Source of the DNA: JBCAXA01 sp039183535
Lineage (GTDB): Bacteria > Pseudomonadota > Gammaproteobacteria > Steroidobacterales > Woeseiaceae
Reading direction: 5' to 3'
Assembly: GCA_039183535.1 (NCBI GenBank)
Contig: JBCDBO010000010.1
Span: 1 to 64,000, forward strand
DNA: 64,000 nt
In this document: positions 44,295-51,516 of the stretch, in pieces
Numbering within the stretch: position 1 is the stretch's first letter
How the letters are laid out: every line of letters begins with the position of its first letter
Notes under the pieces: generated by a model
What the model was told of the DNA's origin: nothing
Seen by the model: the letters and a program-made list of their open reading frames with translations, nothing else
The model's database searches: none
Program-made: the position numbers and the translations under genes

Positions 44295-45641
44295 TTACAC
44301 GCCAAACAGGCGCAATAAATCGTTGTAGGTCGCAAAGACCATGACACCCAACAACATAACGACACCCAGTTGCTGGCCGACCAATTGGGCGCGCTCCGAC
44401 AACGGCGAGCCTTTCGCCCACTCGATCGTTTGGTAGACGATCTGGCCACCATCGAGCATAGGCACCGGAAACAAATTGAGTAGGCCGAGGCTGATGCTGA
44501 TGACGGCGAGAAAACGCACATACTCTTGCAAACCGCGCTCCGCGGCTTGACCCGCAAACTGCGCAATACTGACCGGCCCGCTGAGATTCTTGACCGACAC
44601 ATCGCCGGTCGCCATGCGCCCGAGCATACGCAATGTGAAGCTCGTCTCTTCAACTAAGCGTGCGACCGCTGCCGGTATGGCCTCGATCGGTCCGAATCGA
44701 ATTACGCCGATGGGCAAAACGTTGGTGACATTGAGGTACAAACCGTCGTTGCCGTCGATTGGTCGTGGCGTTACGTCGACCGTTCGCTCCTCCCCGTCAC
44801 GCAAATAGGTAATCGCCAAGGCCCGCGGCGCGTCGAGTTCGCGAATGCGTTCAGACAAATCGATGAACGACGCAATCGGTTCACCATCGACAGCAACGAT
44901 GCGATCGCCGGCACGAAGTCCAGCATCCGCCGCCGCGCCCCCGGCGCGAACTTCAGCCAACACAGCCGGCGGGCGGGCCGGTCGGAAACCGATGCTGCGA
45001 AGGACGGAGCCAGGCTCTTCCAGTCGGGCAGCGGCCGCAGGGACCTGAAGCTCAATGGCTCTCTCAACCCCATCGACGCCCGCAACGTCGAGGCTGACCC
45101 GTCCATCGCCGACCATATCGTCGATGATGCCCAAAAATGCTTTTTCCCAACCGACGACTTTGCGACCGTCAACGCGGATGATCGTATCGCCTGCGGACAG
45201 ACCCGCTACAGCCGCTGGCGAGCCCGGTTCAACCTCACCAATGGTCGGTTTTTGTACCGTTACGCCGATCATGAACAACAGCCAGAACGCGGCGATAACA
45301 AACAAGAAATTAAACGCAGGGCCGGCCAGTAGCACCAAAATACGCTGCCACACGGGCTGGGCCTGAAAACTGCGGTGCTGATCGGCCGCGGAAACGTCGG
45401 TTTCCCGTTCATCGAGCATTTTTACGTAGCCGCCCAGCGGCAGCGAAGACAGGCAATACTCGGTCTGATCTTTACCCCATCGGCGGCTGACCAGTGGCTT
45501 GCCAAACCCAATCGAAAACCGCAGCACCTTGATGCCGCATAGGCGTGCCACGATGTAGTGCCCATACTCGTGAACGGCGACTAATAAGCTAATCGCGAGC
45601 AAGAACGCTGTGATGTAAATCAGGAAGTCCAGGACTGTCAC
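44295..45641 (-). CDS. rseP: Site-2 protease RseP
   Basis: Intramembrane zinc metalloprotease that cuts RseA to release sigma-E (448 residues). The zinc motif HEYGH is in the first transmembrane segment (about residue 24), two PDZ domains follow (TIGEVEPGSPAAVAGL and AEVRAGGAAADAGL), and the second catalytic motif is LLNLFPVPMLDGG near residue 395. It is preceded by a 111-base gap holding a possible sigma-E promoter. dxr, the usual nearby gene, is absent. Confidence 0.97.
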   Translation of the reverse strand: MTVLDFLIYITAFLLAISLLVAVHEYGHYIVARLCGIKVLRFSIGFGKPLVSRRWGKDQTEYCLSSLPLGGYVKMLDERETDVSAADQHRSFQAQPVWQRILVLLAGPAFNFLFVIAAFWLLFMIGVTVQKPTIGEVEPGSPAAVAGLSAGDTIIRVDGRKVVGWEKAFLGIIDDMVGDGRVSLDVAGVDGVERAIELQVPAAAARLEEPGSVLRSIGFRPARPPAVLAEVRAGGAAADAGLRAGDRIVAVDGEPIASFIDLSERIRELDAPRALAITYLRDGEERTVDVTPRPIDGNDGLYLNVTNVLPIGVIRFGPIEAIPAAVARLVEETSFTLRMLGRMATGDVSVKNLSGPVSIAQFAGQAAERGLQEYVRFLAVISISLGLLNLFPVPMLDGGQIVYQTIEWAKGSPLSERAQLVGQQLGVVMLLGVMVFATYNDLLRLFGV

Positions 45642-45670
45642 CCGTTCTGCCGAAAACCGTTACCCAATAA

Positions 45671-45697
45671 CAAGACCGCTGAAAAAACAACGGGTTC
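45671..45697 (-). promoter_or_regulatory. Candidate sigma-E promoter for rseP-bamA-skp
   Basis: Minus strand: GAACCC (45697-45692), 16 bases, TCTTG (45675-45671), with CGG before TCT exactly as in the rpoE promoter of this window. Expected start about 25 bases before the rseP GTG. The match to the consensus is partial at both elements, but feeding rseP, bamA and skp from sigma-E would be biologically coherent. Confidence 0.4.
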
Positions 45698-45752
45698 CCT
45701 TGAGTTCACTTGAATGTTAGCAAAGCTGACTGTCATGAACCTGAATGCCAGC

Positions 45753-46550
45753 TTAACCGCCAAGCAGCGGCAGCAGCAGTGCAAACAGCGGCGCACCGGC
45801 GCCGATACTGTCAATTCGGTCCAGCAAACCGCCATGCCCGGGGAACAGCGTGCCAGAGTCTTTAACACCAGCATGGCGTTTGAACATACTGATCGTCAAA
45901 TCGCCGACGATAGACAGCGCCGCAGTAGCAATAGCCACAGCAATAAACTCGGCCGTCGGTTCGTCTAGGTATCCCGCTGCAATGAAGCCGACAACGGCGG
46001 CCGCCAGCAGCCCACCCGCAACGCCTTCCCAGCTTTTGCCGGGGCTGACCTGCGGCGCCAGCCGAATTCGGCCGAAACGCCGGCCGACGAAATAGGCACC
46101 GACATCCGCCGCCCAAATGACGACCAGTAGGGTCAGCAAGCGCAGATCCCCCAGCGGCCCCGATACGATGTGGGCGAGCGCAACAAATGCGGGTATCAGC
46201 AAAACGAAGCCGACAATAAATACCAGCAGCGGCGAAAACTGCACCGGAAAGCGCACAATGGTCACGAACGCTCCGGCCCAAAACAGCAGCGCAAACAGCA
46301 TCAACGGTCGCGGTTGCTCAGCGAGACTCGGCACCCAAAACCACACCGCTACAAACACACCGGCTAATGCAATGGCGTAGATCGTCGCGGCCAATGACTC
46401 ACGCGTATACAGCAAACTGCCCCATTCCCAGCCAGCCATCGCCGCTATGGCGACCAGGATTAGTACGGTAATTGTCGGCTCGACGAGAAAGATAGCTCCC
46501 AGCACGACCGCTAGAGCTATCAGCGCGGAAAAGACGCGCTGCGCTAACAT
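45753..46550 (-). CDS. cdsA: Phosphatidate cytidylyltransferase CdsA
   Basis: Makes CDP-diacylglycerol for phospholipid synthesis. A 265-residue polytopic membrane protein with the signatures VIWAADVGAYFVGRRFG, SPGKSWEG and near the C-terminus KDSGTLFPGHGGLLDRIDS. It shares TAATG with the uppS stop. The next gene downstream is rseP after 111 bases. Confidence 0.96.
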   Translation of the reverse strand: MLAQRVFSALIALAVVLGAIFLVEPTITVLILVAIAAMAGWEWGSLLYTRESLAATIYAIALAGVFVAVWFWVPSLAEQPRPLMLFALLFWAGAFVTIVRFPVQFSPLLVFIVGFVLLIPAFVALAHIVSGPLGDLRLLTLLVVIWAADVGAYFVGRRFGRIRLAPQVSPGKSWEGVAGGLLAAAVVGFIAAGYLDEPTAEFIAVAIATAALSIVGDLTISMFKRHAGVKDSGTLFPGHGGLLDRIDSIGAGAPLFALLLPLLGG

Positions 46551-47290
46551 TAGATTTTACGAACCTGTTCGGCGGTCCTGCCATGGCGGCGCTGCCTGCC
46601 CCGATAAGACGTTAACGCCGCTTCGAACTCATCGACACCAAACTCGGGCCACAACGTTTCGGTGAAATACAGCTCGCTGTAGGCAAGCTGCCATAACAAG
46701 AAATTACTGACCCGCAACTCACCGCCGGTCCGAATCAGTAAGTCGGGATCCGGATAGTCCGACAGCTGCAAGAATGGCGCGAGCGTCTGCTCGTCGATCT
46801 CGTCGATCTCGATACCCTTCTGCAAGGCCGTACGAACCGCGTTCGCAATATCCCATCGCCCGCCGTAGGCAGCAGCGATACTGAGCCGAAGTCCTTGATT
46901 ACTCGCGGTTAGCCGTTCAGCCTCGTGCATGCGTTGGCGAAGAATCCCGGAGAGTCGCGACAACTCGCCGACGAAACGCAGCCGGACATCGTTCTCGTGC
47001 AGCTCTTTGACCTCGCGATCAAGCGCTTCGATAAACAATCGCATTAACGCACTGACCTCGTCCCTAGGCCGCTGGAAATTCTCGCTGGAGAACGCGAATA
47101 GGGTCAGGTACTGAACGCCGCGCTCGGCGGCATAACGAACAATATCGCGAACCGGTTTGATACCTGCGCGATGGCCGAGGTGGCGCAGCTTGCCACGCTG
47201 GCGCGCCCAGCGACCATTGCCATCCATGATAATGGCAACGTGACGCGGCATATCCCCGGTTGTGGCAGCGATCGACTCTTGCGTGGCCAC
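46550..47290 (-). CDS. uppS: Undecaprenyl diphosphate synthase UppS
   Basis: Condenses isopentenyl diphosphate onto farnesyl diphosphate to make the C55 carrier for cell-wall synthesis (246 residues). Conserved regions are AIIMDGNGRWARQRG (catalytic Asp), GHRAGIKPVRDIV, TLFAFSSENFQRP and the C-terminal DLLIRTGGELRVSNFLLWQ. Start GTG, 16 bases after frr. The gene shows that isoprenoid precursors are needed, which makes the missing dxr more interesting. Confidence 0.97.
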   Translation of the reverse strand: MATQESIAATTGDMPRHVAIIMDGNGRWARQRGKLRHLGHRAGIKPVRDIVRYAAERGVQYLTLFAFSSENFQRPRDEVSALMRLFIEALDREVKELHENDVRLRFVGELSRLSGILRQRMHEAERLTASNQGLRLSIAAAYGGRWDIANAVRTALQKGIEIDEIDEQTLAPFLQLSDYPDPDLLIRTGGELRVSNFLLWQLAYSELYFTETLWPEFGVDEFEAALTSYRGRQRRHGRTAEQVRKI

Positions 47291-47306
47291 AGCGCAACCC
47301 CGATTC

Positions 47307-47864
47307 TTAAACTTCGAGCAACTCGACTTCTTTGTCGGCTAAGATCTTATCGATCTCGCCAACGTGTTTATCGGTGAGCGACTGAATCTCATCCTGCATA
47401 CGCCGCTCGTCGTCCTCACTGATTTCTTTCTCTTTTAACAGCGTCTTCGCATCGGACAGCGCGTCGCGTCGGACATTACGAACCGCGACTCGGCCACCCT
47501 CAGCCTCTTGACGCACGACGCGGATAAGATCCTTACGGCGCTCCTCCGTCAGCGGCGGGAGCGGCACACGTATGACGGTGCCCGCACTCGCCGGATTAAG
47601 CCCCAGGTCCGAATCTCGAATCGCTTTCTCAACGACGGCCACCATCGGCTTCTCCCAAGGCGTGACGGTCAGTGTCCGCGAATCCTCAACACCGACATTC
47701 GCAACCTGACTAAGCGGTACGTCCGAACCGTAGTACTCGACTTGGATATGATCGAGGAGACTGGTGTGTGCCCGCCCCGTTCGAATTTTCGTGAACGCCT
47801 GACCGAGCGCTGCCACGCTTTTCGCCATACGCTCAGCAGCATCTTTTTTTATTTCATCAAGCAT
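47307..47864 (-). CDS. frr: Ribosome recycling factor
   Basis: Splits post-termination ribosomes with EF-G. 185 residues from the ATG at 47864 (MLDEIKKDAAERMAKSVAAL). The conserved TIRTG-like region here reads FTKIRTGRAHTSLLD, with PWEKPMVAVVEKAI and the C-terminal LTDKHVGEIDKILADKE. The upstream-extended reading overlaps pyrH and is rejected. 20 bases after pyrH. Confidence 0.97.
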   Translation of the reverse strand: MLDEIKKDAAERMAKSVAALGQAFTKIRTGRAHTSLLDHIQVEYYGSDVPLSQVANVGVEDSRTLTVTPWEKPMVAVVEKAIRDSDLGLNPASAGTVIRVPLPPLTEERRKDLIRVVRQEAEGGRVAVRNVRRDALSDAKTLLKEKEISEDDERRMQDEIQSLTDKHVGEIDKILADKEVELLEV

Positions 47865-47884
47865 ACGGAATCCTCGATAGGGTC

Positions 47885-48604
47885 TCAGCTGGTCACCAGC
47901 GTGCCTACGTCCTCGCCGCGAACGATGCGGGCGAGATCGCCGGGGTTGTTCATATTGAAGACTCGCAGAGGTAGCGAGTTGTCGCGACACATAACAATGG
48001 CCGTGGCATCCATGACGCGTAACTTATCGGCGAGGACTCGATCAAAAGACAGACTGTCGTAGCGTTTCGCGGTCGGGTGTTTTACCGGGTCGGCATCATA
48101 AACGCCGTCTACTTTGGTCGCTTTCAATAACAGATCGGCACCGATCTCGATCGCGCGCAAACTCGCCGCCGTGTCGGTCGTAAAGAAAGGATTACCGGTG
48201 CCTGCCGCCAGGATCACAACCCGGCCTTTTTCGAGGTGCCGGATGGCCCGCCGGCGAATGTAGTCTTCACAGACCTCGTGAATCTTCAGCGCGGACATGA
48301 CACGCGCATAGACCCCTTGCGATTCGAGTGCGTCCTGCAGGGCCAAGGCGTTCATCACTGTCGCCAACATACCCATATGATCTCCGGTCACCCGGTCCAT
48401 GCCCGCTCGAGCGAGACCGGCGCCGCGGAATATGTTGCCGCCACCAATCACGACACCCACCTCGACATCGGCTTCGCGAACGTCGTGGATCTCACCCGCG
48501 ATCCGCTTGATCACCGACGGATCGATACCGTAGTCGACATCGCCCAACAGCGCTTCGCCGCTGAGTTTCAGAAGAATCCGCTTGAGTTCGGGTTGCTGGG
48601 ACAT
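47885..48604 (-). CDS. pyrH: Uridylate kinase
   Basis: Phosphorylates UMP to UDP; hexameric amino-acid-kinase-fold enzyme (239 residues). KRILLKLSGEALLG, GVVIGGGNIFRG, GDHMGMLATVMNALAL and LLLKATKVDGVYDADP are diagnostic. Placed between tsf and frr as in most bacteria. Confidence 0.98.
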   Translation of the reverse strand: MSQQPELKRILLKLSGEALLGDVDYGIDPSVIKRIAGEIHDVREADVEVGVVIGGGNIFRGAGLARAGMDRVTGDHMGMLATVMNALALQDALESQGVYARVMSALKIHEVCEDYIRRRAIRHLEKGRVVILAAGTGNPFFTTDTAASLRAIEIGADLLLKATKVDGVYDADPVKHPTAKRYDSLSFDRVLADKLRVMDATAIVMCRDNSLPLRVFNMNNPGDLARIVRGEDVGTLVTS

Positions 48605-48642
48605 AGGCGTTGAGTGGAAATCGGCCGATCACGTCATAACGA

Positions 48643-49527
48643 CTAATCGGCTTTATTGGCATCCTCGATCTGCTTCATCACCTCGTCGGCAAAGTTCTCT
48701 TCTTTTTTCTCGATCCCTTCACCGACCTCGAAGCGGACGAATCCAAGTATTTCGGCTCCCTTCTGTTTGGCCAATTTGCCAACCGTATGGTCCGGGTCTT
48801 TGACGAATGGCTGACCGAGCAGCGTTATTTCGCCAAGGAATTTACGAATACGGCCTTCGACCATCTTTGCGATGATGTCCGCCGGCTTGCCGCTGCCTTC
48901 TGCTTGCTCCGTCAATATACGACGCTCGTTGTCGAGGGTTTCGGCCGGAACGCCCGCCTCATCTACACACACCGGCGCGCTGGCTGACACGTGCATGGCA
49001 ATGTCGCGGCCGAACTCGTCGTCGGCGCCTTTGTACGCCACCAATGCGGCGATACGTGACCCGTGCACGTAGCTAGCAATTGCACCACCGTCCGCATTGA
49101 GACGCTCGAAACGGCGTATACCGACGTTCTCACCAACCTTCGCCACTAACTCTGTGCGGGCCTCTGCGACGGTCTTGCCGCCCAGGTCAAGCGCATTGAG
49201 TGCGTCCATATCGGCCGGCGCCGCACTAAGGACTAGGTCGGCGACCGCATCGGCGAACTGCAGGAAGTTATCGTCCTTGGCGACGAAATCGGTTTCGGAG
49301 TTGATCTCGACGACGATCGCGTGGGGACCGTCGAGTTTGGTGACAACGACTCCTTCGGCTGCGATCCGACCTGACTTTTTATCGGCCTTTGCTTGACCAC
49401 TCTTGCGTAGATGCTCGATAGCCGCATCGATGTCGCCGCCGGTTTCCACCAGCGCTTTCTTGCACTCCATCATGCCGGCGCCGGTTCGGTCGCGCAGTTC
49501 TTTAACCAGTGCTGCTGTTACAGCCAT
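48643..49527 (-). CDS. tsf: Elongation factor Ts
   Basis: Nucleotide exchange factor for EF-Tu (294 residues). N-terminal LVKELRDRTGAGMMECKKAL, then VVEINSETDFVAKDDNF and the C-terminal EVGEGIEKKEENFADEV. It follows rpsB by 67 bases, the universal rpsB-tsf operon. Confidence 0.98.
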   Translation of the reverse strand: MAVTAALVKELRDRTGAGMMECKKALVETGGDIDAAIEHLRKSGQAKADKKSGRIAAEGVVVTKLDGPHAIVVEINSETDFVAKDDNFLQFADAVADLVLSAAPADMDALNALDLGGKTVAEARTELVAKVGENVGIRRFERLNADGGAIASYVHGSRIAALVAYKGADDEFGRDIAMHVSASAPVCVDEAGVPAETLDNERRILTEQAEGSGKPADIIAKMVEGRIRKFLGEITLLGQPFVKDPDHTVGKLAKQKGAEILGFVRFEVGEGIEKKEENFADEVMKQIEDANKAD

Positions 49528-49594
49528 TGCTTGTTCAACCTCTGTTCGGTGGTACCGAGCGCCAGCGGCACTCAGCCAAATTTACGATCGCTGA

Positions 49595-50512
49595 TTACTC
49601 GTCGCTGGCGGCCGCCGGCGTTTCCGCTGACGTCTCTGCTGGCGCTGCATCGGTTTGTGCCGGTTTCGCGTCGGCAGCGTCCGTCGTCGGCGCCGGCTCC
49701 GTCTTTTTCGGGCTGGCGCGGCGAGTCGTTTTTTTCTTGCCGCGCGCCGGCTTGCGACCAGCGGCTTTGCGGGGCTTGCCATCTTCATCGAGTTCGACAA
49801 ACTCGTCGTCGCCAAGATTCGCCTCTGGCACGGAGGCCTTACCGTCGAGCACGGCATCGGCCATCATCTCGGAGTAGAGCTGTATCGCTCGCATCGCGTC
49901 GTCGTTCCCTGGAATGACATAGGCAATGCCCTCGGGCGAGCAATTGGTGTCGACCACAGCGATCACCGGAATACCTAAGGTCGTTGCTTCTTTAACGGCG
50001 ATATCTTCGTGATTGACGTCAACGACGAACAAAGCATCGGGCAAGCCACTCATGTTCTTAATGCCGCCCAGCGAGCGCTCGAGCTTTTGTTTCTCGCGAT
50101 TGAGACCCAAAACCTCCTTCTTCGTGAGCTGATCGAACGTGCCGTCCTCCGCCATTTGCTCGAGATTTTCGAGCCGCTTGATCGACTGGCGAATCGTTTT
50201 GTAGTTCGTCAGCATGCCACCAAGCCAGCGATAACTGACATACGGCATTCCACACCGCGATGCCTGGGTGGCAATCGCCTCGCGCGCCGAGCGTTTGGTC
50301 CCAACGAATAGGATGCGGCCGTTGTTGGCAACGAGATTTTTGACGAACTGGCCCGCGTCTTGCGCCATCGGCAAAGAGCGTTCCAAGTTAATGATATGGA
50401 TCTTGTTACGTTCGCCGAAAATGAACGGAGCCATTTTCGGATTCCAGTAACGGGTCTGATGACCAAAGTGCACGCCAGCCTCTAGCATCTGGCGCATGGT
50501 TACGTCAGGCAT
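49595..50512 (-). CDS. rpsB: 30S ribosomal protein S2 with long charged tail
   Basis: Small-subunit protein (305 residues from MPDVTMRQMLEAGVHFGHQT). The core includes YWNPKMAPFIFGERNKIHII, RWLGGMLTNYKTI and DVNHEDIAVKEA. Compared with E. coli (241 residues) it carries about 65 extra C-terminal residues, first Lys/Arg-rich (RKPARGKKKTTRR) and then Ala/Pro/Glu-rich. The start at 50512 is chosen on homology; a longer reading adds 14 residues inside the leader. Expressed from a strong divergent promoter with a leader of about 110 bases, where S2 autoregulation would act. Confidence 0.97.
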   Translation of the reverse strand: MPDVTMRQMLEAGVHFGHQTRYWNPKMAPFIFGERNKIHIINLERSLPMAQDAGQFVKNLVANNGRILFVGTKRSAREAIATQASRCGMPYVSYRWLGGMLTNYKTIRQSIKRLENLEQMAEDGTFDQLTKKEVLGLNREKQKLERSLGGIKNMSGLPDALFVVDVNHEDIAVKEATTLGIPVIAVVDTNCSPEGIAYVIPGNDDAMRAIQLYSEMMADAVLDGKASVPEANLGDDEFVELDEDGKPRKAAGRKPARGKKKTTRRASPKKTEPAPTTDAADAKPAQTDAAPAETSAETPAAASDE

Positions 50513-50611
50513 GTTATGTCCTCGGGTTAAGCCTCCGCGAATCCCAACGCACAACCCTTTTTCTGGCAGGGCACCCAGTGCGTCGTGTCGAGTCGCGTGT
50601 GAAATAATTGC

Positions 50612-50639
50612 TTGAAAAGCGCGCGCTTTATACCATATT
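50612..50639 (+). promoter_or_regulatory. map-glnD promoter candidate
   Basis: Plus strand: TTGAAA (50612-50617), 16 bases, CATATT (50634-50639). The -10 element of the rpsB promoter lies inside this spacer on the opposite strand, so polymerase could hardly occupy both at once. A start near 50646 gives a leader of about 80 bases to the map ATG. Confidence 0.45.
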
Positions 50640-50655
50640 CGCTGCAGAGCAACAA
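50627..50655 (-). promoter_or_regulatory. rpsB-tsf promoter (sigma-70, extended -10)
   Basis: Minus strand: TTGTTG (50655-50650), 17 bases, TATAAA (50632-50627), with TGG just before the -10 element. The predicted start leaves a leader of roughly 110 bases before the rpsB ATG. It overlaps the predicted map promoter on the other strand. Confidence 0.65.
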
Positions 50656-50727
50656 ACTGCCGTGGGCGGGCCGCAATGCCCGGGGCGTGCCCATGCGATG
50701 GCCCCTCGCTCAGCCAACAGAATCCAG

Positions 50728-51492
50728 ATGACGATAACGCTCAAGACCCCGGCCGAACAGGACCTTATGCGAACGGCCGGCCGCCTCGCTGCCGACGTGC
50801 TAGACATGATCGGCGACTATGTCGTACCCGGTGTCACGACCGGCGAACTCGACCAACGCTGTCACGACTTCATCGTCAATACGCAGCAGGCGATACCGGC
50901 GCCGCTCAATTACAAAGGCTTTCCCAAGTCGATTTGCACCTCGGTGAACCATGTCGTTTGCCACGGCATCCCTGGAGAAAAAGTGCTTCGTCAAGGCGAT
51001 GCGGTCAATATTGACATAACGGTCATAAAAGACGGTTTTCACGGTGACACGTCGCGTATGTTTCACGTCGGTAAGCCAAATCGGGCCGCAGAACGCTTGG
51101 CCCAGCTTGCCTACGACGCAATGTGGCTCGGCATTGAGGAAGTGGCACCGGGCAAACACTTAGGCGACATAGGCGCGGCTATCCAGCGGTTCGTTGAGAA
51201 GAACCGTGCCTCGGTGGTACGGGAGTACTGCGGCCACGGTATCGGTCGCATTTTCCATGAAGACCCGCAAGTGCTGCACCATGGCAAACCGGGCACCGGC
51301 GAGAAAATCGTGCCCGGCATGACATTTACGATCGAACCGATGGTCAATGCAGGCAAGCCTCACACGCGACTTCTGAAGGACGGCTGGACCGTCGTGACCC
51401 GCGATCACTCGCTTTCAGCACAGTGGGAACACACGCTGCTCGTTACCGATAGCGGGTACGAGGTATTCACGCTCGGTCAGAACGACCGGTGA
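50728..51492 (+). CDS. map: Methionine aminopeptidase, type I
   Basis: Removes initiator methionine. 254 residues from ATG 50728 (MTITLKTPAEQDLMRTAGRL). Metal ligands are visible in VNIDITVIKDGFHGDTSRMF (two Asp), CGHGIGRIFHEDPQVLH (His), FTIEPMVNAG (Glu) and SAQWEHTLLV (Glu). Divergent from rpsB, and followed by glnD after 24 bases as in E. coli. Confidence 0.97.
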   Translation: MTITLKTPAEQDLMRTAGRLAADVLDMIGDYVVPGVTTGELDQRCHDFIVNTQQAIPAPLNYKGFPKSICTSVNHVVCHGIPGEKVLRQGDAVNIDITVIKDGFHGDTSRMFHVGKPNRAAERLAQLAYDAMWLGIEEVAPGKHLGDIGAAIQRFVEKNRASVVREYCGHGIGRIFHEDPQVLHHGKPGTGEKIVPGMTFTIEPMVNAGKPHTRLLKDGWTVVTRDHSLSAQWEHTLLVTDSGYEVFTLGQNDR

Positions 51493-51516
51493 TTGCGCGG
51501 CTGGCACGCTAAGTCC

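Noticed and set aside
44273..44653. N-terminal extension of bamA into rseP
   Set aside because: The extension lacks signal-peptide character and overlaps rseP by over 350 bases; the TTG at 44272 has a good ribosome site and signal peptide.
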